A program made the position numbers and the translations under genes. Below, in pieces: positions 27,249-37,422 of a stretch of 64,000 nucleotides of DNA. The notes beneath the pieces were generated by a model that saw only the letters and a program-made list of their open reading frames with translations, was not told where the DNA came from and searched no databases. The stretch lies in the NCBI GenBank assembly GCA_949529985.1, contig CATIRS010000040.1:62001-126000 (forward strand), given 5' to 3'. Numbering within the stretch: the stretch's first letter is position 1; the number at the start of each line of letters is the position of its first letter. Origin of the DNA: Owenweeksia sp. TMED14. GTDB taxonomy: Bacteria; Bacteroidota; Bacteroidia; Flavobacteriales; Schleiferiaceae.

Positions 27249-28014
27249 AATTCGCGCTAAAAAACATCTCGGACAGCATTTTCTAATAGATCTAGAAGCC
27301 GCTGAAAAGATTTCTAATGCACTTAGTTTTTTAGGCTATGACAAAGTACTAGAAGTAGGCCCTGGAACAGGGGTTTTAACTCAATTTCTAATAAAAAAGC
27401 CTATAGAATTGCATGCAATAGAATTAGACAGAGAGAGCATTCCTGTCCTACATTCAAAATTTCCGGAAATGTCAAGCCGATTATATAATGAGGATCTATT
27501 AAAATGGAATGAGCCTAAACTATTAAAAGAAAATAAATTTGCTTTAATTGGAAATTATCCTTACAACATTTCGAGCCAAATCCTTTTTTGGATGCTTTCA
27601 AAAAGAGATCAGATACCTGAAATGGTTGGGATGTTTCAAAAAGAAGTCGGAATTCGAATTGCAAGTAAGCCTGGAAATAAGAACTACGGAATAACCAGCG
27701 TACTCACTCAAGCATATTATGAAGTTGAATATCTTTTCACTATTTCTCCAGATTCTTTCTTACCTCCTCCTCGTGTTCAAAGTGGGGTAATTAGATTGAG
27801 AAAGAAAACATTGACTCCAGATGTTGAGTATAAAACTCTAGCATTAGTTGTTAAAACTGCATTTAATCAAAGAAGAAAAACTCTTAGAAACGCATTAAAA
27901 TCCCTTAGTTTTGATGATACTAAGTTTTTAGATACGGTTTCTCAGCAACGAGCTGAACAATTAAGTAATGACCAATTTATCACCTTAGCTCAAAGTCTAA
28001 ATAATGTCGTTTAA
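27241..28014 (+). CDS. rsmA: 16S rRNA dimethyladenosine transferase
   Basis: KsgA/RsmA dimethylates two adjacent adenines in the loop of 16S rRNA helix 45, a late check in 30S assembly. The 257 residues show KKHLGQHFLID at the start, the SAM motif VLEVGPGTGVLTQFL near residue 37 and the catalytic NYPYNISSQILFW near residue 105. The C-terminal domain contains FNQRRKTLRNALKSL near residue 210. Its start overlaps the last 8 bases of the fusion gene, and its end overlaps mgtE by 11 bases, so translation of the three is likely coupled. Confidence 0.97.
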   Translation: MAEIRAKKHLGQHFLIDLEAAEKISNALSFLGYDKVLEVGPGTGVLTQFLIKKPIELHAIELDRESIPVLHSKFPEMSSRLYNEDLLKWNEPKLLKENKFALIGNYPYNISSQILFWMLSKRDQIPEMVGMFQKEVGIRIASKPGNKNYGITSVLTQAYYEVEYLFTISPDSFLPPPRVQSGVIRLRKKTLTPDVEYKTLALVVKTAFNQRRKTLRNALKSLSFDDTKFLDTVSQQRAEQLSNDQFITLAQSLNNVV

Positions 28015-29347
28015 AGTAACAGAGGACTATATCAAAGATTTAAAGCAAATGCTAGAATCTAAAGACCCTAGCATTTCTAAATCATTGGTGGGCCTTCATG
28101 CTGCAGATATTGCCGAAATATTGACTTCCTTCGATATTAAGGAAGTTCTTGAATTGATAGAATCACTACCGAAAAACAAATTACCAGATACACTAATATA
28201 CCTAGATGAAGATCTTCGTGAAGAAGTATTAAATACTCTTACGGGAATTGAAATTGCTAGTCTTGTATCTGATAATATGAATACTGATGATGCCGCTGAT
28301 ATTATATCAGAATTATCAGAAGAAAAAAAACATACTGTTTTAAGCAACATAGATGACTTAGAATTTGCAAAGGACCTAGCAGATCTTCTAACTCATGCGG
28401 AAGGGACAGCTGGAGCGCTTATGGCAAAAGAACTTGTTAAAGTGAACAAAAACTGGACTGTTTTACGTTGTGTTAAAGAGATGCGCAGACAAGCAGAAGA
28501 AATTGATGTAGTTCATGCAGTTTATGTCGTTGATGACGATAACATTTTACTCGGCTCACTTTCTCTTAAAAAACTTCTTACCACGCCAACTAAAACAGAA
28601 ATTTCGGAAATATTTGAGAAAAGTATACGCTCAGTCACTTCAACAACTGAGGATGCAGAAATAGCAAGGATCATGAAAAAATATGATCTATTTGTTGTTC
28701 CGGTAATTGATGAAATTGGCCGACTCCTTGGAAGAATAACTTTAGATGATGTAGTAGATATTATTCAAGAAGAAGCAGACAGTAATTATCAATTAATGTC
28801 TGGTCTTAGCGATGAAGTAAGTAATGATGACGGGTTATTTCAAACCACTAAAGCACGTTTACCATGGCTTTTAATAGGTTTATTGGGTGGCGTGCTCACT
28901 TCAACTGTCATTTCTGGAAATGAATCTGAACTTATTCTATTACCACAGATTGCATTTTTCATGCCTCTAATCGCTGCAATGGGTGGGAATGTTGGTGTTC
29001 AATCATCAGCAATTGTTGTTCAAGCGATTGCTAATTCTACATTACAAAAAAATATTTGGCGCAGATTGGGAAGAGAATTAGGAGTAGGCTTATTTAATGG
29101 CCTCATCTGCGCATCTGTCATATTTTTTTATAGTTGGGCAATGGGACAAGGATTTTTGTTTGCTTTAGCTGTAGGCTCTTCATTATTAGCAGTAGTTTTA
29201 TTTGCTAGTCTATTTGGTACTGCAATTCCATGGTTATTAGATCGCTATAATATAGACCCCGCTCTTGCCACTGGTCCATTTATCACAACAACCAATGACG
29301 TTTTGGGCTTAAGTATATATTTTGCAATTGCTAACGCGTTACTTTGA
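28004..29347 (+). CDS. mgtE: MgtE-family magnesium transporter
   Basis: Magnesium-gated magnesium channel of the inner membrane, 447 residues. The order is classic: an N-terminal helical superhelix (about residues 25-130, with ADIAEILTSFD and TDDAADIISELSE), paired CBS domains (about 135-255, ending LGRITLDDVVDIIQEE), a linking helix, then five membrane helices from about residue 285. The pore motif GGNVGVQSSAIVVQAI lies near residue 328 and NDVLGLSIYFAIA near the C-terminus. The gene overlaps ksgA upstream and shares one base with the next gene (TGATG). Confidence 0.95.
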   Translation: MSFKVTEDYIKDLKQMLESKDPSISKSLVGLHAADIAEILTSFDIKEVLELIESLPKNKLPDTLIYLDEDLREEVLNTLTGIEIASLVSDNMNTDDAADIISELSEEKKHTVLSNIDDLEFAKDLADLLTHAEGTAGALMAKELVKVNKNWTVLRCVKEMRRQAEEIDVVHAVYVVDDDNILLGSLSLKKLLTTPTKTEISEIFEKSIRSVTSTTEDAEIARIMKKYDLFVVPVIDEIGRLLGRITLDDVVDIIQEEADSNYQLMSGLSDEVSNDDGLFQTTKARLPWLLIGLLGGVLTSTVISGNESELILLPQIAFFMPLIAAMGGNVGVQSSAIVVQAIANSTLQKNIWRRLGRELGVGLFNGLICASVIFFYSWAMGQGFLFALAVGSSLLAVVLFASLFGTAIPWLLDRYNIDPALATGPFITTTNDVLGLSIYFAIANALL

Positions 29348-30297
29348 TGGCGACACGGAGCTGGATACTTGCCCTAGATCCAACTGATTCGGAACTTGAA
29401 GCGAGCTTAGTCAAAGAAGGTTATAAAATTGATAGAAAGTATTCTGAAAACATAGCTGACTTAGAAAATAATTTAGCTCGAGCCAAAGGAATTTTAGTAA
29501 GAAGTCGAGTGAGGTTGAATAAAGCTATACTTGGCAAAGCCGTTAATCTTAAATGGATTGGTCGTTTAGGTGCAGGGCTTGAAAATATTGATGTGAATTT
29601 TGCACTTAAAAACGGAATATCTTGCTTAAACGCTGCAGAAGGAAATCAAAATTCCTTGGCAGAACACACTTTAGGAATACTATTAAATCTAGCACATCGT
29701 ATTTCCTTGTCAAATTCAGAGGTTAGGTCAGGCAAATGGAGAAGGAAGGAAAATATTGGCTGGGAAATAAAGGGGAGCACAATTGGAATAATCGGTTTCG
29801 GTCCAATGGGAGCATCTTTTGCTTCAATACTACAATCTATGGGAGTAAACATAATTGCCCATGACAAGTATCTAAAAGACTTTTCCCCATCGTATGTGCA
29901 AGAAGTCGATCTCCAAACATTACAATCTCAATCGGATATTATCAGCATCCACTTACCACTGAGTCAAGAAAATATTAATTTTATTAATGGTCCCTTTTTA
30001 GATAAATGCAAAAAATTGAAAATTCTCTTAAATACTAGCAGGGGGAAAATTTTAAATACGAAAGATGCATTGAATAATTTACTTGAAAATAAGATCAATG
30101 CTCTGGGCCTAGATGTCATTGATCTTGAATCGAATTCTCTAGAGCTAGAAAGGAATGATTTACACTCTTACAACGAACTAATAAATCATCCTAGAGTAAT
30201 ACTTACGCCGCATATAGGAGGGTGGAGCCAGCAGTCATTCCCAAGAATGGGGAGTGTTCTCCTCAAGAAAATTAGAGAAGTTGATTCTTTAATGTAA
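29347..30297 (+). CDS. D-isomer-specific 2-hydroxyacid dehydrogenase (phosphoglycerate dehydrogenase-like)
   Basis: NAD-dependent oxidoreductase of the D-2-hydroxyacid dehydrogenase family, 316 residues. It has the substrate-domain motif GRLGAGLENIDVNFA near residue 76, the Rossmann loop GIIGFGPMGASFAS near residue 145, an active-site Arg in LNTSRGKILN near residue 231 and the catalytic His in TPHIGGWS near residue 290. It could be SerA-like phosphoglycerate dehydrogenase without the regulatory ACT domain, or act on another 2-hydroxyacid; no serB or serC neighbour helps. I take the ATG at 29347, which overlaps the mgtE stop, over the TTG one codon earlier. Confidence 0.88.
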   Translation: MATRSWILALDPTDSELEASLVKEGYKIDRKYSENIADLENNLARAKGILVRSRVRLNKAILGKAVNLKWIGRLGAGLENIDVNFALKNGISCLNAAEGNQNSLAEHTLGILLNLAHRISLSNSEVRSGKWRRKENIGWEIKGSTIGIIGFGPMGASFASILQSMGVNIIAHDKYLKDFSPSYVQEVDLQTLQSQSDIISIHLPLSQENINFINGPFLDKCKKLKILLNTSRGKILNTKDALNNLLENKINALGLDVIDLESNSLELERNDLHSYNELINHPRVILTPHIGGWSQQSFPRMGSVLLKKIREVDSLM

Positions 30298-30339
30298 ATT
30301 TTTTGTTAACTTTACATTAATTAAACATTAAAACAATTG

Positions 30340-30447
30340 ATGAGAAAGCGGTCTACAAAAAAAAGTCTTCGATATCTTAAAGATATTCTTGCCATGGAAT
30401 TAATACTCATTATCATACTCTTTATTGCCGGAAGTCGATATTTATAA
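30340..30447 (+). CDS. Possible 35-residue single-span membrane protein
   Basis: Short frame in the 240-base gap after the dehydrogenase gene. It reads ATG to TAA with a basic N-terminus (MRKRSTKKSLRYLKD) followed by a hydrophobic helix (MELILIIILFIAG) and a short SRYL tail, a positive-inside single-span layout. No homologue is recognised, and there is no promoter or ribosome-binding evidence, so it may be a chance frame. An 82-codon minus-strand frame over the same bases looks less protein-like. Confidence 0.35.
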   Translation: MRKRSTKKSLRYLKDILAMELILIIILFIAGSRYL

Positions 30448-30537
30448 GTCACCTTCAGATCAAAAAAGTGCCAAATAGCAATAGTTAAAACTTTATGCAA
30501 AAATGCGTTAAGCCAATTAATTGAATACTTTAGCACT

Positions 30538-31197
30538 ATGCAACGCATTTTTATTTTTATTTTCTTCACAACAAGTTTTATAGCAACTGGACAAAGGTCC
30601 CTTCAGTCAATTAATTTAAATATTCATACAGGCTCAGCAAACCATATTGGCGATATGGCTACTGGAGATGTAAATGCAATGCTTCAAGAAGCCAGAAATA
30701 GTTTTGGTGGAGAGTTTAGCTTTTACACTGGACCAAAGTGGGGATTCGGTATGGAAATTGACTACGGAAAGTTATTTGCGGATAATGCTAATCACAAAGG
30801 GATTTATACAGGTATTTTAACCCGTACCTCTTTCTTTAATTCAGGGATGAGAATCACATATAATTTGTTGCCCTTTGGAAAGTATTGGAAGCGAAATTCT
30901 GTGACACCTTATATTTTTGCAATGGGTGGAGTTATTTTTAGCCAAAGTAAATACATGACCGATATAATATACCCTACTAGCTGTGACTTTGCCCCAGGAA
31001 CTAATATATCAGGAATTTTTGGGGGAGGATTTGGCGTAAAAATACGTCACAATGAACATTGGACGACTAACGCTGAGATATATAACTATAGCGTCCCTGG
31101 AGATAGGCTTGAAGGCTTTTATTTAGCGAATGACTTGAGTCCAGACCTGTTAATTGGGATGAAGTTCGGACTTAGTTACTCTATTTATACGTGGTGA
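30538..31197 (+). CDS. Outer-membrane beta-barrel protein, PorG/DUF6089-like
   Basis: Protein of 219 residues with a signal sequence ending near ATGQ (residue 19). The motif NLNIHTGSANHIGDMATGD just after it and ITYNLLPFGKYWKRNSVTPY near residue 105, then YIFAMGGVIF, resemble the DUF6089/PorG barrel family linked to type IX secretion. The protein ends in an aromatic strand (FGLSYSIYTW), as expected for BAM insertion. Similarity is by pattern only, so a generic outer-membrane barrel is the fallback. It converges with lysC at 26 bases. Confidence 0.6.
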   Translation: MQRIFIFIFFTTSFIATGQRSLQSINLNIHTGSANHIGDMATGDVNAMLQEARNSFGGEFSFYTGPKWGFGMEIDYGKLFADNANHKGIYTGILTRTSFFNSGMRITYNLLPFGKYWKRNSVTPYIFAMGGVIFSQSKYMTDIIYPTSCDFAPGTNISGIFGGGFGVKIRHNEHWTTNAEIYNYSVPGDRLEGFYLANDLSPDLLIGMKFGLSYSIYTW

Positions 31198-31223
31198 AAA
31201 AAAGCTATTTTCTGCTAACTTCA

Positions 31224-32480
31224 TTATTCTTTTAAAAGAATTTGATAAACGCTTTCAGTCCTCTGTTCCATTTTGAATATGCCTTTTTGAGCTAGCCATT
31301 TTCTTGAATTTTCATCGGAATATTTTACTGTATAAAGAACTAGATCTTTTTCAACTTTAACATTGTAATCAGAAAGTTGTTCTAAAGCCAAAGGCAGAAC
31401 TATATGGTGATTTGAAACAATAAAAACTATCCTTGCAGCGACACGTTGAACTAAATTAACAACTAAACCTATATTGGAGAAAGTATTATGAACATCACTA
31501 AACTGGCCTTCTGTCATAAGACTCAAATCATTTGTTCTTATGGATAACATAACTTGATCAAGCTTACGGATCAAACAAGGAACCATTGGCTTTAGTGATT
31601 TATAATTAGATACTCTTGTTTCTTTTAGATTTCTGTCAAGAAATGAACGTATGTATAGAGTTATATTTCGCTGATATAAAGGCTGAATAGTCTTTGGGTG
31701 AATCACTGAAGCTCCATAAAAAGCCAATTCCATAGCCTCTTCATACGGCACTTCTTCAAGAAGCTTAACGTCGTTAAAAACCTTTGGATCTCCACTCATC
31801 AATCCAGGGACATCTTTCCAAATTGTCAATTCATTTGCACCCAAAACAGATGCAAAAATTGCTGCTGAGTAATCTGAACCTTCTCGTCCCAATGTTGTGC
31901 ATTGACCATTATCTGATGAAGATGCAATGAAACCCTGAGTAATCCACACACCGGATTGAGATATTAACTTTTCATGAATATTTTTCTCAGTATCAATTAA
32001 ATTGATATCAGCCCTTCTATGATTACTATTAGTTCTAACCACCATTCTGGCGTCAAGCCATGAAGCGGTAGGATATCGAGTCTGGATAGCAGCATGCAAT
32101 ATAATAGACGAAACAATTTCTCCAGCTGAGATAACTTCGTCATAATGCCTGTCAAATGGCAAATCAGAAGATGCTTTTTCAATTCGATCCCACTCTCCAC
32201 TTAAACCCAATTTCAGGGTTTCATCAGTTAAATTGAGCGAATCTGCCAAGTGAAAGTGAAATGATTTTATTTTCTCTAAAATCCTATTTGCTAGAACAGA
32301 ATCTCCAATCACTTTAGCCTGAAGATATTCCTCAAGAGAATTCGTTGTTTTTGACATTGCGGAAACAACAATTAAAAGTGGCGACTTTCCACAATCAGAA
32401 ACTATATCAAGCGCCTTATTTAAAGACTTAGAGTCTTTCAAAGAATTTCCACCAAATTTAAAAACGGACCAATTAGTCAT
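31224..32480 (-). CDS. lysC: Aspartate kinase
   Basis: Phosphorylates aspartate, the first step towards lysine, threonine, methionine and diaminopimelate. It is a monofunctional enzyme of 418 residues. It starts with the kinase motif VFKFGGNSLKDSKSL; TTLGREGSDYSAAIFASVLG near residue 200 and WKDVPGLMSGDPK near residue 223 are the aspartate- and ATP-binding segments, and AFYGASVIHPKTIQPLYQ follows. The last ~120 residues form the ACT-like regulatory region, so allosteric control by an end product is likely. No homoserine dehydrogenase is fused. The GNAT gene ends three bases upstream, so the two are co-transcribed. Confidence 0.94.
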   Translation of the reverse strand: MTNWSVFKFGGNSLKDSKSLNKALDIVSDCGKSPLLIVVSAMSKTTNSLEEYLQAKVIGDSVLANRILEKIKSFHFHLADSLNLTDETLKLGLSGEWDRIEKASSDLPFDRHYDEVISAGEIVSSIILHAAIQTRYPTASWLDARMVVRTNSNHRRADINLIDTEKNIHEKLISQSGVWITQGFIASSSDNGQCTTLGREGSDYSAAIFASVLGANELTIWKDVPGLMSGDPKVFNDVKLLEEVPYEEAMELAFYGASVIHPKTIQPLYQRNITLYIRSFLDRNLKETRVSNYKSLKPMVPCLIRKLDQVMLSIRTNDLSLMTEGQFSDVHNTFSNIGLVVNLVQRVAARIVFIVSNHHIVLPLALEQLSDYNVKVEKDLVLYTVKYSDENSRKWLAQKGIFKMEQRTESVYQILLKE

Positions 32481-32483
32481 ATT

Positions 32484-32996
32484 TCAAGAGTAAATAAATG
32501 GAGGGTATTTATATGAATAATTATTTAAATCCGATGTAGATAACCTGCATGGATACCAATCCTTAAGTATTTCTGATCCAATAGATTCATAAAATGAAAT
32601 CGCGGGAGAATTCCAGTCTAAGACTTCCCAATGTAAACGTTTTGCTTCGATCGATCGAGCCCACTGAATAACTGCCTCCATTAAACGACCACCCACTCCC
32701 CTACCTCTGAAGGGAGCACGGACAATTAAATCTTCCAAGTGAGCAGATAATCCCTTCCAAGTTGAATATCGTTCATAGCAAAGAGCCATTCCATATACCT
32801 CATTTGAAAAATCTGGAACAGCAATTATGCAGACGAATTTTTTTAAATCCCAATCTTCAGTAAGTTGATCTAAAGATATAGTAACCTCTTCCGGAGATTT
32901 TTCAAATATTGCTAACTCATGAATAAGAGATAAGATAACCGGCATGTCAGCTTTCTCTGCCCAGCGAAACGAAATATCTTCTAATTGATCCTTCAT
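32484..32996 (-). CDS. GNAT N-acetyltransferase, SSAT-like
   Basis: Acetyl-CoA-dependent acetyltransferase of 170 residues resembling the spermidine/diamine acetyltransferase branch. Motifs seen are MPVILSLIHELAIFEKSPEE near residue 18, LEDLIVRAPFRGRGVGGRLM near residue 87, which contains the acetyl-CoA loop (RGRGVG), and WEVLDWNSPAISFYESIG near residue 118. The substrate could be a polyamine, thialysine or another amine. It is upstream of lysC with a 3-base gap and divergent from fbp. Confidence 0.85.
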   Translation of the reverse strand: MKDQLEDISFRWAEKADMPVILSLIHELAIFEKSPEEVTISLDQLTEDWDLKKFVCIIAVPDFSNEVYGMALCYERYSTWKGLSAHLEDLIVRAPFRGRGVGGRLMEAVIQWARSIEAKRLHWEVLDWNSPAISFYESIGSEILKDWYPCRLSTSDLNNYSYKYPPFIYS

Positions 32997-33052
32997 TCCG
33001 CTAAAGTAATAACCATACTCTATCTTTAACCCAACCAGTGATATAGAATATT

Positions 33053-34069
33053 ATGACAATACATCGTCCGACGACTTTAGGAGAGTTTTTAATTGAACAT
33101 CAGGAAAAATTCCCATATGCAACTGGCGAACTTTCACGTCTTTTATCATCAATACGTCTGGCATCAAAAGTTGTTAATAGAGAAATAAATAAAGCTGGAC
33201 TTGCAGATATCCTTGGTCTTGCTGGGTCTGAAAACATTCAAGGTGAGAGCCAAATGAAATTAGATGTTTTCGCAAATGACACTTTTATCAGAACATTACG
33301 GTCAATGGGTGAAGTATGCGGAGTAGCTAGTGAGGAGTTAGATGATTTTATTGGATTTGAAGATAGTATTCATAGTTCAAGTAAATATGTCGTTTTAATA
33401 GATCCCTTAGATGGAAGTTCCAATATTGATGTGAATGTTTCTGTTGGAACCATTTTCAGCATTTATAGAAGAGTAAGTGAACCTGGAAGCCCAGTTGAGT
33501 TAGAGGATTTCCTTCAAGCGGGCAGCAAGCAAGTAGCAGCAGGATATGTAGTTTATGGATCTAGCACTATGATTGTTTTCACCACCGGACATGGTGTAAA
33601 TGGCTTCACACTCGACCCAAGTATCGGTACATTTTGTCTATCGCATCCTAATATGAAAATTCCAAAAAAAGGAAATATTTATTCAATAAACGAGGGGAAT
33701 TATGTCCACTTCCCTCAAGGTGTAAAAAACTACATAAAATTTTGCCAAACATTAGACTTAAAATCAAATCGACCATATACTAGTCGCTACATAGGATCTT
33801 TGGTCTGCGATTTACACCGAAACATACTAAAAGGTGGCATATATATATACCCTACTGGAACTATGAGTCCAAACGGAAAACTTCGACTTTTATACGAATG
33901 CAACCCCTTAGCTTATATAGTTGAACAGGCAGGCGGAAGAGCTTCAAATGGAGAAAATAGAATTTTAGATATCAAACCCTCAGAACTTCACCAACGAGTA
34001 CCTTACTTTGCAGGATCTACCGCGATGGTCCTTGAGGCCGAGTCATTCCTTCGCGGAGAGACAGTTTAA
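33053..34069 (+). CDS. fbp: Class I fructose-1,6-bisphosphatase
   Basis: Hydrolyses fructose 1,6-bisphosphate to fructose 6-phosphate in gluconeogenesis. The 338 residues carry the metal-binding motifs VASEELDDF near residue 94 and [18 protein letters not shown] near residue 116, substrate contacts in [15 protein letters not shown] near residue 243 and [19 protein letters not shown] near 268, and VEQAGGRAS. It forms a pair with mfd, whose ATG shares a base with the fbp stop. With the class I aldolase at 4.5 kb it supports growth on non-sugar carbon. Confidence 0.96.
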   Translation: MTIHRPTTLGEFLIEHQEKFPYATGELSRLLSSIRLASKVVNREINKAGLADILGLAGSENIQGESQMKLDVFANDTFIRTLRSMGEVCGVASEELDDFIGFEDSIHSSSKYVVLIDPLDGSSNIDVNVSVGTIFSIYRRVSEPGSPVELEDFLQAGSKQVAAGYVVYGSSTMIVFTTGHGVNGFTLDPSIGTFCLSHPNMKIPKKGNIYSINEGNYVHFPQGVKNYIKFCQTLDLKSNRPYTSRYIGSLVCDLHRNILKGGIYIYPTGTMSPNGKLRLLYECNPLAYIVEQAGGRASNGENRILDIKPSELHQRVPYFAGSTAMVLEAESFLRGETV

Positions 34070-37000
34070 TGCTTGCAAAAAACCTAATAACCAACTACTT
34101 AAAAGATTCTCGCTTCAGAGAGTTCTATAACAATTGGGTAACGAGTAAACCTGGCGATATTGTTCATATCCACGGCACGAGAGGATCTCTAACCTCCTTA
34201 ATCGCTGCTTGCACATTCCAAAAATCAAATAAATCCATACTAATCATCCGCTCTGACAAGGAAGAGGCTGCCTATTTCCTTAACGATTTAGAAAAATTAC
34301 TGGATAAAGAAAATGTTTATTTTTTTCCAGATTCTTATAGAAGACCATACTCTGACCACGAAAAAGTCGATAACATAAATATTGGACTGCGTACTGAAGC
34401 CCTGGAGAGACTTATGTCTCCAGAAAGCCCATGTATTATTATTACATATCCAGAAGCCCTTGCTGAAAAAGTCATTACGAGAAAATCATTTAAGTCTAGA
34501 ACATTGACAATAAATGTCAATGAACATATAGATCTTGAATTTCTAAATGAGAACCTATTTGAGCTAGGGTTTGACAGAGTCGATTTTGTTGAAATTCCAG
34601 GCCAATTTTCTGTACGTGGAGGTATCGTTGATGTGTTCTCGTTTTCTCAACAAGATCCAACGAGAATAGAATTTTTTGGAAATGAAGTTGAAAGCCTCCG
34701 ATCTTTTAGTGTAGAATCTCAACTAAGTGTAAATCCTCTTATGAGCATTACCCTAGTCTCGAATATTGAAGATAAACATCAAAAAGAAATAAGACAGTCA
34801 TTACTTAAATATTCAGATGAATCCACATTAATCTGGATACAAGATACTCAGATCACAATAGAAAAAATGGAATCTAGCTTTAAACACGCTGAAGACATCC
34901 ATAGCAATATAAAATCAACAATAGATAGAATAGAACCTTCTGCTTTGTACTTAAGTATAAATGAACTTAAACAAGAATTAAAACAAAGACCATTAATTAC
35001 TGAAGTTATTGAAGCGACTTCAAAAGAAAAATCATGGGGGTCATTACCAAAAACATCCTTTAGTAAAAATTTTAATTTACTCTCAGAGACGATAATAAAA
35101 CATCAAAAAAATGGTTCTGAAATATGGTTAATGTGTGGGCAGATTCAACAAAAAAAACGACTTGAAACTATCCTATCAGATATTAGTGAAATATCATTGA
35201 ATATAAATTGGCTTGACGGATCTCTTCACAGCGGGTGGGAAGATCCTCTAGGGAAAAAAGTTGTATTTACTGATCATGAAATTTTTGAAAAATATCATCG
35301 TTTCAGACTTCGAGATGGGCTAGACAAAGCTCAGGCTATTACCTTGAAAGAATTGAATTCTTTGCAGATAGGGGACTATGTGACGCATATTGATCATGGG
35401 ATTGGGAAATTTGGAGGATTACAAAAAATTGATGTTCAAGGAAAATATCAGGAGGCTATTAAGCTCGTTTACAAAGACTCTGATCTATTATATGTCAGCA
35501 TTCACAGTCTACATAAGATATCTAAATTCAATTCTAAAGAAGGGACTGCTCCAAATGTTAACAAACTCGGTTCACCTGCGTGGCAAAATCTCAAGAAAAA
35601 AACAAAATCTAGAGTAAAAAAGCTTGCATACGATCTGATCAAACTATATGCTAAACGAAAAGAAGCTAAAGGGTTTTCATTTTCACCTGACAACTATTTA
35701 CAAAATGAACTTGAAGGATATTTTCAGTATGAGGATACTCCTGATCAAGAAAAAGCGACTTTAGATGTAAAATCAGACATGGAATCAAGCACTCCTATGG
35801 ATCGACTTATTTGCGGAGATGTTGGGTTTGGGAAAACTGAAATTGCTGTGAGAGCAGCATTTAAAGCTGTCAATGATAACAAACAAGTTGCCATACTTGT
35901 ACCCACAACAATTTTAGCTTTTCAGCACTATAAGACATTTAAAAAAAGACTTGATGCATTTCCCGTTAGAGTAGAATATGTGAATAGATCAAAAAGCTCA
36001 AAAGATATGAAGCTTATTCTGCGTGACCTTCAAGAAGGCAGAGTCGACATCTTAATAGGAACGCACAAACTAGTTAGCAAAGATGTGATATTTAAAGACT
36101 TAGGTTTACTCATTATTGATGAAGAGCAAAAATTTGGAGTCAATGTGAAGGACAAACTAAAAACTCTAAAAGTAAATGTGGATACCCTGACTTTAACCGC
36201 TACACCCATTCCAAGGACTATGCAGTTTTCTCTTATGGCAGCACGTGATTTAAGTGTAATGAATACCCCTCCTGCCAATAGGCAGCCAATAGAAACTCAA
36301 ATAATTGGATTTAAAGAAGATAGAATACGTGATATTCTTCATTATGAAGTTAGCCGAGGGGGACAAGCTTTTTTTATTCACAATCGTGTGGAAAACATTA
36401 AAGAAGTTGCTGGAACCTTACAAAGGCTGTTACCTGACATGAGGATAGCTATCGGCCACGGTAAAATGAAAGGAAGTGACTTGGAGAATATTCTAGTTGA
36501 CTTTATGGATGGAAAATATGATATTCTCGTAAGTACGACAATTGTCGAGAGTGGACTAGACGTACCAAATGCAAATACAATGATAATTCACCAAGCTCAA
36601 ATGTTTGGATTGAGTGATCTACATCAGATGAGAGGACGAGTAGGTCGTTCGAATAAAAAAGCATTTTGTTATCTCATTTCGCCACCCATTTCTGGACTTC
36701 CAGATGAATCACGAAAAAGACTTCAAGCACTTGAACAGTTTTCAGATTTAGGCTCTGGGTTCAGAATCGCCTTAAGAGACTTAGAAATAAGAGGAGCAGG
36801 AGATTTATTGGGTGGAGAGCAAAGTGGATTTATAAATGACCTAGGTTTTGAAACCTATCAAAGACTTCTTTCCGAAGCAGTTCATGAGTTAAAAAATAAC
36901 GATTTTAAAGAAGTCTATAAAAATCAAAAAGGCGGTATCGAAGAAGAAAAAATGGAGTGCCAATTAGATACTGATTTAGAACTTTTATTTCCCGATAAAT

Positions 37001-37422
37001 ATGTAAATTTTGTTGAAGAACGATTAAGGATCTACCGAGATTTGAATAGCCTTAAAAATGAATTAGATCTCAGAAAATTTGCTCTAGGGTTAGAAGATAG
37101 ATTTGGCCAAATGCCTACTGCAGCTAAGAACTTACTTCAATCAATGCGCCTTAGATGGTTAGGTGATGATCTAGGACTAGAAAAAATTATTTTGAAAAGC
37201 GGAAAAATGATCGCACATTTTCCAAACAGTGAATTTAAAAAGCCCTCGGAAAAAACCATCTTAGGATTTTTATCTAAAATTCAAGAGAATCCAGGACGTT
37301 ACAGAATGAAACAAACTAAACGCCTATCGCTAATTATAGATGGTATAAGCTCTGTCAATGAAGCTTTAATAGCTTTGCAGGAGATCCAAAATAAAAAACA
37401 TTTACTAAACGAAGCAATATGA
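34069..37422 (+). CDS. mfd: Transcription-repair coupling factor
   Basis: DNA translocase that removes RNA polymerase stalled at lesions and recruits UvrA. The 1117 residues show an N-terminal UvrB-homology module (about 1-330, with PGQFSVRGGIVDVFSF near 175), a CarD-like polymerase-interaction domain (about 435-510, IGDYVTHIDHGIGKFGG), the helicase core (Walker A GDVGFGKTE near 583, DEEQKFGV near 684, TATPIPRTMQFSL near 708, QMRGRVGRSNKKAF near 855) and a C-terminal TRCF domain. Overlaps with fbp (1 base) and the ABC ATPase gene (4 bases) suggest an fbp-mfd-ABC operon. Confidence 0.97.
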   Translation: MLAKNLITNYLKDSRFREFYNNWVTSKPGDIVHIHGTRGSLTSLIAACTFQKSNKSILIIRSDKEEAAYFLNDLEKLLDKENVYFFPDSYRRPYSDHEKVDNINIGLRTEALERLMSPESPCIIITYPEALAEKVITRKSFKSRTLTINVNEHIDLEFLNENLFELGFDRVDFVEIPGQFSVRGGIVDVFSFSQQDPTRIEFFGNEVESLRSFSVESQLSVNPLMSITLVSNIEDKHQKEIRQSLLKYSDESTLIWIQDTQITIEKMESSFKHAEDIHSNIKSTIDRIEPSALYLSINELKQELKQRPLITEVIEATSKEKSWGSLPKTSFSKNFNLLSETIIKHQKNGSEIWLMCGQIQQKKRLETILSDISEISLNINWLDGSLHSGWEDPLGKKVVFTDHEIFEKYHRFRLRDGLDKAQAITLKELNSLQIGDYVTHIDHGIGKFGGLQKIDVQGKYQEAIKLVYKDSDLLYVSIHSLHKISKFNSKEGTAPNVNKLGSPAWQNLKKKTKSRVKKLAYDLIKLYAKRKEAKGFSFSPDNYLQNELEGYFQYEDTPDQEKATLDVKSDMESSTPMDRLICGDVGFGKTEIAVRAAFKAVNDNKQVAILVPTTILAFQHYKTFKKRLDAFPVRVEYVNRSKSSKDMKLILRDLQEGRVDILIGTHKLVSKDVIFKDLGLLIIDEEQKFGVNVKDKLKTLKVNVDTLTLTATPIPRTMQFSLMAARDLSVMNTPPANRQPIETQIIGFKEDRIRDILHYEVSRGGQAFFIHNRVENIKEVAGTLQRLLPDMRIAIGHGKMKGSDLENILVDFMDGKYDILVSTTIVESGLDVPNANTMIIHQAQMFGLSDLHQMRGRVGRSNKKAFCYLISPPISGLPDESRKRLQALEQFSDLGSGFRIALRDLEIRGAGDLLGGEQSGFINDLGFETYQRLLSEAVHELKNNDFKEVYKNQKGGIEEEKMECQLDTDLELLFPDKYVNFVEERLRIYRDLNSLKNELDLRKFALGLEDRFGQMPTAAKNLLQSMRLRWLGDDLGLEKIILKSGKMIAHFPNSEFKKPSEKTILGFLSKIQENPGRYRMKQTKRLSLIIDGISSVNEALIALQEIQNKKHLLNEAI

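Noticed and set aside
30321-30569. 82-codon minus-strand frame before the PorG-like gene
   Set aside because: It overlaps the PorG-like start and has no motif. The plus-strand 35-codon frame in the same gap is the more protein-like option, though weak.
31226-31241. 16-bp perfect palindrome ATTCTTTTAAAAGAAT at the end of lysC
   Set aside because: It has no loop and is AT-rich coding sequence for the last lysC residues. It is unlikely to be a terminator or an operator on this evidence.
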